From Lachnospiraceae bacterium AM93-12TA (lineage in GTDB: Bacteria > Bacillota > Clostridia > Lachnospirales > Lachnospiraceae), in NCBI GenBank assembly GCA_027698105.1, contig JAQERH010000012.1:1-64000 (forward strand): a stretch of 64,000 nt of DNA, given 5' to 3'. Each line of letters starts with the position of its first letter. Positions within the stretch are counted from its first letter, which is position 1. Shown here one piece after another: positions 1 through 7,870 of this stretch. Below the pieces are notes generated by a model. That model was not told the origin of the DNA, made no database searches, and saw only the letters and a program-made list of their open reading frames with translations. The translations under genes and the position numbers were made by a program.

Positions 1-210
1 TTTGTGATGCGATTAAGGTAATGGATACCCTCTACTTCTCATTTTCAATCTTTTCCTCCTGAAACAACATCGCTTCTGCACTGTATGCATATTCGTTTAT
101 TTTATCACAAGTTCCAGGGGAATTCGAGAGCCGGGAGAGCTGTCTTTTATTTGTTTTTTCAATAAATCAATATACTGTATAGATATATTCTATACATATT
201 TCCTGCTGCC
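1..210. other. left-edge intergenic stretch
   Basis: No convincing gene is seen here. On the minus strand an AGGAGG-like ribosome site near 55-60 precedes an ATG near 41, but that frame stops within about ten codons, so it is at most a leader peptide of a gene left of the window. A perfect 7-5-7 inverted repeat (GTATAGA/TCTATAC) lies at 177-195, just past the stop of the ABC transporter gene. It could be a weak terminator or an operator. Confidence 0.4.
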
Positions 211-2103
211 CTAATCCAGCTCCAGCTTTCCTGTATACAGCTGGTAATAGATACCTTTTTCCTTAATCAGCTCCTCATGGCTGCCCCGCTCCACGATTCT
301 GCCGTGTTCCAGAACCATAATCGCATCGCTGTTTCGGATCGTAGACAGTCTGTGGGCAATAACGAATACTGTTCTGCCCTTCATCAGGTTGTCCATTCCC
401 TGCTGGACAATCTGCTCCGTTCTGGTATCAATGCTGGAGGTGGCCTCGTCGAGAATCAGAACCGGCGGATCCGCCACTGCGGCTCTGGCAATGGCTAACA
501 GCTGCCTCTGTCCCTGGGACAGCTCCTCACCGTCATTGGTCAGCATGGTATCATAGCCCTTTGGCAGCATTTTAATAAACTGATCTGCGTGGGCCAGCTT
601 CGCCGCCGCGTAAATCTCCTCATCTGTGGCATCCAGCTTTCCATACCTGATATTGTCCATAATCGTCCCTGTAAACAGGTGGGTATCCTGAAGTACAATG
701 CCCAGGGAGCGACGCAGATCTGCCTTTTTGATCTTGTTGATGTTAATGCCGTCGTATCGGATTTTTCCGTCCTGTACATCGTAGAAACGGTTGATCAGGT
801 TGGTAATCGTCGTCTTTCCGGCTCCTGTAGACCCTACAAAGGCCAGCTTCTGCCCCGGCTTTGCATAGAGTGTCAGATCATGAAGCACCTGCTTCTCCTC
901 TGTGTAGCCAAAGGTCATATCGAAGAAGCGGACATCTCCCTTCACTTCTGTGTAAGTCACAGTACCGTCTGAGCGATGCGGGTGCTTCCAGGCCCAGATG
1001 CCTGTCCTCTCTCTGCACTCGGCCAGATTGCCATTCTCATCTTTCTTTGCATTCACAAGAGTTACATAGCCCTCGTCTAACTCCGGCTCCTCGTCCATCA
1101 GACGGAAAATCCGCTCTGCACCGGCCAGAGCCATAATAATGGAATTAAACTGCTGGGCAATGGACATAAAGGGCTGGGTAAAGCTTTTGGTAAACTGGAG
1201 ATAGGAAGCCATGACTCCCAGAGTAATGCCGCCAATTCCCATAACCGATAAAAATCCGCCCAGTACAGCTGTCAGTACAAACTGAAGGTTTCCGATATTA
1301 CCAATAACCGGTCCCATCATATTGGCAAAGGTATTGGCCCTGGAAGCGCTGACAAAGAGCTTTTCATTGAGCCTGTCGAACTCCTCCTCGGCAATCCTCT
1401 CATGGTTAAATACCTTGATGACTCTCTGGCCCGTCATATGCTCCTCCACGAAGCCCGTAATGCCTGCTATATCTAACTGCTGGCTTAAAAAGTATTTTCC
1501 GCTGTTGCCGCCGATTGTCTTTGTCACAAACAGCATGACTCCAATCATTACCACTGCCAGCACTGTCAGAAGCGGGCTTAACACCAGCATGGAAATAAAG
1601 GTGACGGTCACTGTAAGGAGAGACTGCAGCACCTGCGGAATCGCCTGGCTGATCATCTGCCGCAGTGTATCCGTATCATTCGTATAAAGACTCATAATAG
1701 AGCCGTTAGTATTCTGATCAAAGTAACGGATTGGAAGCTTCTGCATATGCTCAAACATCTCATCCCGGACCTTTTTTAACACTCCCTGGCCAATATAGAC
1801 CATGAGGCGGCTGTAGATAAAGGTGGCAATGACACCGCACAGGAAAATCGTTCCTAATACAGCCATGGCCCGGTACAGTTCCGTATAGTTTGGATTCTGC
1901 TTTCCGATCAGCGGGATAATGAAATCATCCAGCAGAAATTTCAAGGAAAGAGACACCGAAATAGATGCAACAGAGCTGATCAGAATACAGAAAAATACGC
2001 CGACAAACCGCAGCTTATAATCTTTTAAAACATATCCCAGCAGGCGTTTTCCCGTAGCCAGCGTATCCCTGGTCACTCTTGGCTTTCTCTGCTCACTGCT
2101 CAT
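211..2103 (-). CDS. ABC exporter subunit, fused permease-ATPase (630 aa)
   Basis: Type I ABC exporter half-transporter with an N-terminal six-helix membrane domain and a C-terminal nucleotide-binding domain. The domain shows Walker A (GSTGAGKTT), an ABC signature LSQGQ, Walker B followed by the catalytic Glu (LILDEATSSID) and the H-loop (IAHRLST). An insert of about 50 residues separates membrane and ATPase domains. I take the ATG at 2103 because GGGAGG sits 8 bases upstream; the in-frame GTG at 2112 lacks such spacing. It overlaps the stop of the upstream partner by 11 bases, so the two are translationally coupled and should form a heterodimer. Substrate cannot be read from sequence; multidrug or peptide export is the usual role of such MarR-linked pairs. 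Confidence 0.9.
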   Translation of the reverse strand: MSSEQRKPRVTRDTLATGKRLLGYVLKDYKLRFVGVFFCILISSVASISVSLSLKFLLDDFIIPLIGKQNPNYTELYRAMAVLGTIFLCGVIATFIYSRLMVYIGQGVLKKVRDEMFEHMQKLPIRYFDQNTNGSIMSLYTNDTDTLRQMISQAIPQVLQSLLTVTVTFISMLVLSPLLTVLAVVMIGVMLFVTKTIGGNSGKYFLSQQLDIAGITGFVEEHMTGQRVIKVFNHERIAEEEFDRLNEKLFVSASRANTFANMMGPVIGNIGNLQFVLTAVLGGFLSVMGIGGITLGVMASYLQFTKSFTQPFMSIAQQFNSIIMALAGAERIFRLMDEEPELDEGYVTLVNAKKDENGNLAECRERTGIWAWKHPHRSDGTVTYTEVKGDVRFFDMTFGYTEEKQVLHDLTLYAKPGQKLAFVGSTGAGKTTITNLINRFYDVQDGKIRYDGININKIKKADLRRSLGIVLQDTHLFTGTIMDNIRYGKLDATDEEIYAAAKLAHADQFIKMLPKGYDTMLTNDGEELSQGQRQLLAIARAAVADPPVLILDEATSSIDTRTEQIVQQGMDNLMKGRTVFVIAHRLSTIRNSDAIMVLEHGRIVERGSHEELIKEKGIYYQLYTGKLELD

Positions 2104-3829
2104 AGTCCTCACCTCCCTTTACCTGTGATTCATATACTTCTCTGTAGATTGCATTTGTTTTCAGAAGTTCCTCAGAGGTTCCCACTCCGTTTACTCTTCC
2201 GTTTTCCATGACAATAATCATGTCCGCGTCTTCTACAGAGGAAACTCTCTGGGCAATTATAATTTTCGTAGTATCTGGTATCTCCTCGCGGAAAGCCTTC
2301 CGGATCAGTGCGTCTGTCTTGGTATCCACTGCGCTGGTGGAATCGTCGAGAATCAGAATTTTCGGCTTTTTCAGCAGCGCTCTGGCAATACAGAGTCTCT
2401 GCTTCTGTCCGCCGGACACGTTGTTTCCGCCCTCCACAATCATTGTATTGTATCCGGCCGGAAACTCCTTGATAAAGCTGTCCGCCTGGGCCAGGCGGCA
2501 GACTCTCTGAACCTCCTCATCGCTGGCATTTTCGTCTCCCCAGCGGATATTATCATAAATGCTGCCTGTAAACAGGACATTTTTCTGAAGCACCATGGAT
2601 ACCTGATCCCTTAAAGCCTCCAGGCCATAGTCCCGTACATCGATTCCACCTATCCTTACGCAGCCCTCTGTTACATCGTAGAGACGGGGAATCAGATTGA
2701 CAAGGGAAGTTTTCGAGCTTCCTGTACCGCCGATAATTCCCACTGTCTGGCCTGATTTAATATGAAGATTCACATCCTTTAAGGACAGATTTCCTCCCTT
2801 TCCGCCGTAGCTGAAAGATACGTGCTCAAACTCAATTGATCCGTCGGGAACCTCTGTCACGGCATCTGCCGGATCCTGCATCTCCGGAACCTCGTTGAGT
2901 ACCTCGCTGATTCGGTCTGTAGACGCCTCGGCAATCATAATCATAACAAATACAAAGGTTACCATTGTCAATGAAACCAGAATCTGAATGGCATAGACAA
3001 TAACGCTTGTCAGCTCTCCAGTCTCCATGGTTTGGTTGATAATGCTTTTCCCTCCGATGGAAACCATCAGAAGAATGACACTGTACATGAAAAACTGCAT
3101 GGTAGGCGCATTCCAGGCTACAATTTTCTCCGCCCTGGTAAACAGATCGTATACCAGCTTTGACACACCGTGGAATTTCTCAATCTCATGCTCCTCCCGC
3201 ACATAAGCCTTGACAACTCTGGCAGCATTTACATTTTCCTGAACGGAATTATTTAAGACATCATACTCATCAAACACCCTGATAAAATGAGGATGGGCCT
3301 TCTTGGCAATAAACATCAGAAGCCCTCCCAAAACCGGCACCAGCACCAGCAGAATCAGAGAAATTTCCCATTTGATTGTGAGAATCATAATCAGGGAGAG
3401 AATAATCATAAACGGCGCTCTGGCTAAGAGGCGAATACTCATCATATACGCCATCTGCACGTTTGTGATATCCGTGGTAAGCCTTGTGACAAGGCTTGAC
3501 GTGGAAAAATGGTCAATATTTTTAAATGAAAAGTTCTGTATCTTATAAAAAATGTCATGGCGCAGATTTTTCGCATAGCCGGCTGCTGCCACTGCCGCAA
3601 ATTTTCCGGCCATAGCGCCGAAGAACAGGGCAGTCATGGCCATAGCTACCAGAATCACACCCATACGGACAATATAGGGCAGGTTTCCCTGCGCAATTCC
3701 CACATCGATGATTTTTGCCATCTGAAGCGGAATCAGAACCTCCATCAGAACCTCCAGAATGACAAATACAGGGGCCAGAATGGACTCCCGCCTGTACTCT
3801 CTGATGGATTTAAAGAGTTTTCTGTTCAT
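2093..3829 (-). CDS. ABC exporter subunit with degenerate ATPase site (578 aa)
   Basis: Partner half-transporter of the preceding exporter gene: membrane domain first, then the nucleotide-binding domain with Walker A (GGTGSSKTS) and signature VSGGQ. After Walker B the catalytic Glu is replaced by Asp (LILDDSTSAVD) and the H-loop His by Gln (IIAQRVSS). One weak and one active ATPase site is the known pattern of heterodimeric exporters of the BmrCD/LmrCD kind, so this subunit carries the degenerate residues. The ATG at 3829 has GGAGG upstream. It lies 29 bases downstream of the MarR gene in the same direction, giving a regulator-exporter operon read from the promoter near 4463-4491. Confidence 0.9.
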   Translation of the reverse strand: MNRKLFKSIREYRRESILAPVFVILEVLMEVLIPLQMAKIIDVGIAQGNLPYIVRMGVILVAMAMTALFFGAMAGKFAAVAAAGYAKNLRHDIFYKIQNFSFKNIDHFSTSSLVTRLTTDITNVQMAYMMSIRLLARAPFMIILSLIMILTIKWEISLILLVLVPVLGGLLMFIAKKAHPHFIRVFDEYDVLNNSVQENVNAARVVKAYVREEHEIEKFHGVSKLVYDLFTRAEKIVAWNAPTMQFFMYSVILLMVSIGGKSIINQTMETGELTSVIVYAIQILVSLTMVTFVFVMIMIAEASTDRISEVLNEVPEMQDPADAVTEVPDGSIEFEHVSFSYGGKGGNLSLKDVNLHIKSGQTVGIIGGTGSSKTSLVNLIPRLYDVTEGCVRIGGIDVRDYGLEALRDQVSMVLQKNVLFTGSIYDNIRWGDENASDEEVQRVCRLAQADSFIKEFPAGYNTMIVEGGNNVSGGQKQRLCIARALLKKPKILILDDSTSAVDTKTDALIRKAFREEIPDTTKIIIAQRVSSVEDADMIIVMENGRVNGVGTSEELLKTNAIYREVYESQVKGGEDYEQ

Positions 3830-3858
3830 GGTTTCCTCCTTCTGTTTTTACTTTGCTG

Positions 3859-4356
3859 TCATGTCAGGCGGCACTCCTGCTCTTTACAGTCCTGCTCCTT
3901 GCAGGAAAGATTCCTGGACATCCGGACAAGCACCTGTATGCAAACATCTAAATCCTCTTTGTCGATTCCCTGCAACATCTGCTTTTCCGCACTCCTGAGG
4001 GACTGCATCACCCTGTCTCTCATAGCCAGGGCCTTGTCTGTGGGGAGCACCCGCTTTAAGCGTCCATCCCGTTCCACGCTCTCCCTGCGGATAAATCCCT
4101 TCTTCTCCAAAAGCTGAAGACTCCCTGTGGCTGTGGACTTTCTAATCTGAAACTCTGCCTCCACATCCTTCTGAAAGATGTCCTGATGCATAGAGCTTAC
4201 AATAATAAAATGAAGCATATGACGCTGAAGCATTGTCAGCTCATTGCCGTCATCCGGAACTAAAAAACGCCGTTTCAGCTGGTTGGACAAAATATTCACC
4301 AGCCGGCCTGCACTTTTACAACAGAGCTCACCGCTTTTCTCTGTCTCCGTACACAT
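3859..4356 (-). CDS. MarR family transcriptional regulator (165 aa)
   Basis: Winged-helix regulator of the MarR family. The HTH and wing region includes KSTATGSLQLLEKKGFIRRE followed by a D-x-R-x-K-R-x-L turn, typical of MarR wings. The open frame extends upstream to 4491, but the ATG at 4356 is preceded by GGAGGTG at 6 bases spacing and the longer start would place the promoter inside the gene, so 4356 is chosen. The C-terminal tail holds several Cys residues (CKEQDCKEQEC repeat), which might allow thiol or metal sensing; that is inference. It is the first gene of the exporter operon and probably represses it through a palindrome overlapping its own -10 box. Confidence 0.88.
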   Translation of the reverse strand: MCTETEKSGELCCKSAGRLVNILSNQLKRRFLVPDDGNELTMLQRHMLHFIIVSSMHQDIFQKDVEAEFQIRKSTATGSLQLLEKKGFIRRESVERDGRLKRVLPTDKALAMRDRVMQSLRSAEKQMLQGIDKEDLDVCIQVLVRMSRNLSCKEQDCKEQECRLT

Positions 4357-4453
4357 CTTATCACCTCCGTCTGCGCTGATTCCCAGTCTTTTGTCCCTTT
4401 TTTTCCTGGTCTGAGCTGGAAGATTCAGAGCTTTTTTAATAGTTCGCTGCCTA

Positions 4454-4491
4454 ACTTTTAAAAGTATAGTCGGAAAATTTTTTATTGTCAA
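4454..4491 (-). promoter_or_regulatory. marR-exporter promoter with palindromic operator
   Basis: Minus-strand TTGACA (4486-4491) and TATACT (4463-4468) are separated by exactly 17 bases, a near-consensus sigma-A promoter. A perfect 12-base palindrome ACTTTTAAAAGT (4454-4465) overlaps the -10 box, a fitting place for autorepression by the MarR protein encoded just downstream. Confidence 0.8.
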
Positions 4492-4502
4492 GACAAAAAA
4501 AT

Positions 4503-4550
4503 GACGGAAAATCCGCGTTTTTTATCTCTTTTCGGCGCGGTTTTTCCGTC
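4503..4550 (-). terminator. terminator of chromate transporter operon
   Basis: Long hairpin with 15-base arms (GACGGAAAA.CCGCG type, one mismatch) and, on the minus strand, a run of seven T after the stem. It lies between the stop of the transporter gene and the marR promoter, so it insulates the two units. Confidence 0.8.
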
Positions 4551-4580
4551 TGAATAATACCTTATTTTTTATTGCTTCTT

Positions 4581-5147
4581 TTATATTTTCTGGAATACAA
4601 TTCCAAGCGCCAGGTTCGCCGCCCCGCACAGGCTCATAACGAGAATGGGGTTCCATTTCCTGAGTCTTAAAAACAGGAAAGCCAGAAGGAACAGCCCTGC
4701 GCTGACAAGATTCAGATGTTCAGGCGCTGCTGCCTGGCCGTCAAACACTGCTGTGCCCAGCATGGAAAGTCCCGCCGCAGCTATCAGCGCCACTACGGCA
4801 GGGCGCAGAGAAGCCATAATCGCACTGACGAAGGAAGCTCCCTTATATTTATAGTAGAGAAAGGCCAGAAGAGACACAATGATAAACGACGGGAAAATAC
4901 ATCCTAACGTGGCGCTCGCCGCTCCTAAAAGACCTGCAATTCTGATCCCCACAAAAGTGGCTGCATTAATGGCAATCGGTCCAGGCGTCATCTCTGCAAT
5001 GGTCACCAGATTGGTAAACTCATCCATAGTCAGCCACCCGCAGGCCTCCACCACCTGGCTCTGAATCAGCGGTATAGCCGCATAGCCTCCGCCCACACTG
5101 AACATTCCCACCTTTAAAAAGCTGAAAAACAGCTGTAAATAAATCAC
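4581..5147 (-). CDS. chromate transporter-like protein, second half (188 aa)
   Basis: Membrane protein of the ChrA/chromate ion transporter family, short single-domain type. The FSVGGGYAAIPLI motif at residues 16-28 and MTPGPIAINAATFVG at about 53-67 are family hallmarks, followed by several hydrophobic helices. Translation starts at a GTG that overlaps the stop of the upstream paralogue by four bases (GTGA), so the two half-size proteins are coupled and probably pair in the membrane, as described for split ChrA systems. Chromate is rarely the natural substrate in such anaerobes, so the transported anion remains open. Confidence 0.87.
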   Translation of the reverse strand: MIYLQLFFSFLKVGMFSVGGGYAAIPLIQSQVVEACGWLTMDEFTNLVTIAEMTPGPIAINAATFVGIRIAGLLGAASATLGCIFPSFIIVSLLAFLYYKYKGASFVSAIMASLRPAVVALIAAAGLSMLGTAVFDGQAAAPEHLNLVSAGLFLLAFLFLRLRKWNPILVMSLCGAANLALGIVFQKI

Positions 5148-5773
5148 AGAGAGCCCTCCCTTCTTCCGGCTGCCCTGTTCTCAAACACAGCCCGCAGAAC
5201 ACCTGCCCCGGCAGCAGCCAGAATAATGTAAATGACATTCACGCCCAGGAAAAAATCAGCGGCAAAAGCTCCTGCCAGAATCACACTCAAATACAGGCTC
5301 TTTTGTCTCATGACGCCCTTTCCCAGATCCCAGGCCACATCCAGAATGACCGCCGCCACGCCTGCCTGCATTCCCTTGAGAGCGAAAGCCACGAAGAGGT
5401 TATCTGCAAGGATGCTGTAAAAAAATGAAATGACGGATAAAATGATCATAGGAGGAAGAATCGTGCCCAGAACTGCTACTGCTGCCCCGGCAGCTCCACA
5501 GACCTTATGTCCTAATAAAATCGCCGCATTGACGGCAATCGCGCCAGGCGATGACTGAGCCAGCGCTGTAAAATCCAGCATTTCCTGTTCATCGATCCAG
5601 TGAAGCCCATCCACAAATTTCCGCTTCATAAAGGTAACAATCACAAAGCCTCCGCCAAAGGTAAAGGCGCTGATATAAAGCATACCCGAAAACAGAAGCC
5701 AAAGCTTCTTCCACTGCGGCTCTGCGGCTTCCCTCCCTGATTTGTGTTCTTCCTCTGATGCTCTCTCTCCCAT
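5144..5773 (-). CDS. chromate transporter-like protein, first half (209 aa)
   Basis: Paralogue of the following gene, with the same signatures FTFGGGFVIVTFM and SSPGAIAVNAAILLG and five or six hydrophobic segments. A charged hydrophilic N-terminus of about 25 residues precedes the first helix. The frame is open to a GTG at 5797, but the ATG at 5773 has AGGAGG six bases upstream and is preferred. The two genes form a two-cistron operon with its own promoter (5824-5852) and terminator (4503-4550). Function is presumed anion transport; the substrate is unknown. Confidence 0.87.
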   Translation of the reverse strand: MGERASEEEHKSGREAAEPQWKKLWLLFSGMLYISAFTFGGGFVIVTFMKRKFVDGLHWIDEQEMLDFTALAQSSPGAIAVNAAILLGHKVCGAAGAAVAVLGTILPPMIILSVISFFYSILADNLFVAFALKGMQAGVAAVILDVAWDLGKGVMRQKSLYLSVILAGAFAADFFLGVNVIYIILAAAGAGVLRAVFENRAAGRREGSL

Positions 5774-5823
5774 CCTGCTCCTCCTGTCCGTACACACTTT
5801 TTCTGCTTACATCTGCATCCATT

Positions 5824-5852
5824 ATTATATAGAAATTTCAGGTGAAATACAA
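5824..5852 (-). promoter_or_regulatory. promoter of chromate transporter operon
   Basis: Minus-strand TTGTAT (5847-5852) and TATAAT (5824-5829) with a 17-base spacer, about 50 bases upstream of the chosen start. Confidence 0.7.
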
Positions 5853-5952
5853 TCATTCCCAGGGCAGGAAGAGGGGAAGTTTTCCCCTTTGGCAAAACTT
5901 TCCCATTCTTCCAGTTTTCTCTGTAATATTTCGCTATACACATAACAATCCA

Positions 5953-5981
5953 TTTACTTTTTTAAACTATTTTGATATTAT
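5953..5981 (+). promoter_or_regulatory. promoter of the hydrogenase operon
   Basis: TTTACT (5953-5958) and TATTAT (5976-5981) separated by 17 bases on the plus strand, about 45 bases before the start at 6029. No riboswitch fold was recognised in the short leader. Confidence 0.6.
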
Positions 5982-6028
5982 TAGTTTAATATTCAATTCA
6001 TATTTCTGACGGAAAGAAAGGAGCTTTC

Positions 6029-7870
6029 ATGAGCAGACTTAGTATTGTGACTACCAGCAGAGCTCAGACCGTTGTGGAGGGACTGTATAAGGATCTGGAG
6101 CGCCGGATCGTTGCCAGCCCTCCCGGACTCTGCCCGGTAGATTTAACTGCATCATTTCTGAAAATGTGCATGGCACAGACCTGCGGTAAGTGCGTTCCCT
6201 GCCGTATCGGTCTTTCCCAGCTGGACACATTGATGAATGACATTTTAGAGGGACGGGGAACCCTCGATACTCTGAATCTTATTGAGAAAACAGCAAGGGT
6301 TATCTCTGCTTCCGCTGACTGTGCCATCGGCTATGAGGCCGCCAACATGATTTTAAAGGGTCTTTCCGGATTCCGTGAGGACTTTTTAAGTCATATCGAA
6401 TCCAACCGCTGTCTCTACCATCTGGATCAGCCGGTACCCTGCGTAGCCCTCTGTCCAGCTGGTGTGGACATTCCAGGCTATGTGGCTCTGGTAGCGGCAG
6501 GACGCTATGCAGACGCAGTGCGCCTGATTCGGAAGGACAATCCATTCCCCACTGCCTGCGCTATGGTATGCGAGCATCCCTGTGAATCCCGCTGCCGCCG
6601 CAGTATGATTGATGGCGCTGTCAATATCCGCGGAATCAAGCTGGCAGCTGTGGACAATGCAGGAATTGTTCCTCCGCCTCCCTGCGCGCCGTCCACCGGA
6701 AAAAGGATTGCCATTATCGGCGGAGGCCCCAGCGGTCTGTCTGCAGCCTACTATCTGCAGCTGATGGGACACCAGACAACTGTCTACGAAAAGCGATCCA
6801 AGCTGGGCGGAATGCTCCTCTATGGCATTCCAAGCTACCGTCTCCCCAGAGAGCGTCTCCAGGAGGATGTAGACGCTATCCTGGCCACTGGAGTGGAGGT
6901 GAAGACAGATACCGCCGTGGGAAGCGATCCTGGACAGGTTTCCATGGATTTCCTGCGCAAGGAATACGACGCTGTCTACATATCCATCGGAGCCCACAAT
7001 GACAAGAAGGTGGGCATTGAGGGCGAGGACGCCGAGGGCGTCATCTCCGCAGTAGAGATGCTCCGCGAGGTAGGACGGGGCCGGATGCCTGACTTTACCG
7101 GCAAGAGGGTCTGCGTCATCGGCGGCGGAAACGTAGCTATGGACGTTACACGCTCTGCCATCCGTCTGGGCGCTTCCCATACTACCATTGTATACAGAAG
7201 ACGAAAAGACGATATGACCGCTCTTCCGGCTGAGGTGGAGGGCGCTGTAGCAGAAGGAGCAGAAATCCTGGAGCTTCACGCACCGGAACGGATTGAGACA
7301 GATGAAAACGGACATGTAGCAGCCCTCTGGGCTTCCCCGAAGATGATTGGTCTCATCAAAGACGGACGCCCCTCCCCTGCACCCTCAGGAGAAGCTTCTG
7401 TCCGCATTCCCTGCGATATTGTCATTGTAGCCATCGGACAGGGTATTGAGACAAGGCACTTCGAAGATGCCGGTATTCCGATTAAACGCGGTGTCATCCA
7501 GGCAGCTAACTGGAGCGCAGTTGAGCACGCACCTGGTGTATTTGCCGGCGGTGACTGTGTGACAGGACCTGCCACTGTAATCCGGGCGATTGCAGCAGGC
7601 AAGGTAGCTGCGGCTAATATTGATCAGTATCTGGGCTTTGACCACACGATCCGTGTAGATGTGGAAATTCCAGAGGCAGATTTCTCCGACCGTCCGCCCT
7701 GCGGCCGCGTAAACATGAGAGAGAGAGATGCCAATGAAAGAAAGCATGACTTTGATCTGGCAGAATGCCCAATGACCTTAAAAGAAGCGGATCAGGAGGC
7801 TCACCGATGCCTGCGCTGCGACCGCTTTGGATATGGAAACTTTAAAGGAGGCAGGACAACAGAATGGTAA
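6029..7870 (+). CDS. NuoF C-terminal domain fused to GltD-like NAD(P)H oxidoreductase (613 aa)
   Basis: Residues about 45-100 match the iron-sulfur end of NuoF/HydB subunits: CGKCVPC (Cys52, 55, 58) plus a distal Cys98, which would bind one 4Fe-4S cluster. The NuoF Rossmann/FMN part is absent. From about 128 onward the protein is a glutamate synthase small-subunit type flavoprotein: a Cys-rich N-terminal cluster region (CVALCPAGVD, CEHPCESRC), an FAD dinucleotide motif (GGGPSGLSAA, about 231-240), a second NAD(P) motif (VIGGGNVAMDV, about 365) and a final CLRCD. AAGGAG precedes the ATG. It overlaps the hydrogenase start by 7 bases, so it most likely feeds electrons between NAD(P)H and that hydrogenase. 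This resembles the hydrogenases I recall as 'glutamate synthase-linked' (group A2 in HydDB); that assignment is from memory. Confidence 0.85.
   Translation: MSRLSIVTTSRAQTVVEGLYKDLERRIVASPPGLCPVDLTASFLKMCMAQTCGKCVPCRIGLSQLDTLMNDILEGRGTLDTLNLIEKTARVISASADCAIGYEAANMILKGLSGFREDFLSHIESNRCLYHLDQPVPCVALCPAGVDIPGYVALVAAGRYADAVRLIRKDNPFPTACAMVCEHPCESRCRRSMIDGAVNIRGIKLAAVDNAGIVPPPPCAPSTGKRIAIIGGGPSGLSAAYYLQLMGHQTTVYEKRSKLGGMLLYGIPSYRLPRERLQEDVDAILATGVEVKTDTAVGSDPGQVSMDFLRKEYDAVYISIGAHNDKKVGIEGEDAEGVISAVEMLREVGRGRMPDFTGKRVCVIGGGNVAMDVTRSAIRLGASHTTIVYRRRKDDMTALPAEVEGAVAEGAEILELHAPERIETDENGHVAALWASPKMIGLIKDGRPSPAPSGEASVRIPCDIVIVAIGQGIETRHFEDAGIPIKRGVIQAANWSAVEHAPGVFAGGDCVTGPATVIRAIAAGKVAAANIDQYLGFDHTIRVDVEIPEADFSDRPPCGRVNMRERDANERKHDFDLAECPMTLKEADQEAHRCLRCDRFGYGNFKGGRTTEW

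Noticed and set aside
6386..7315. 309-codon open frame antisense to the GltD-like gene
   Set aside because: Codon periodicity belongs to the plus-strand gene, whose motifs are unmistakable; the antisense frame has no family features and no ribosome site.
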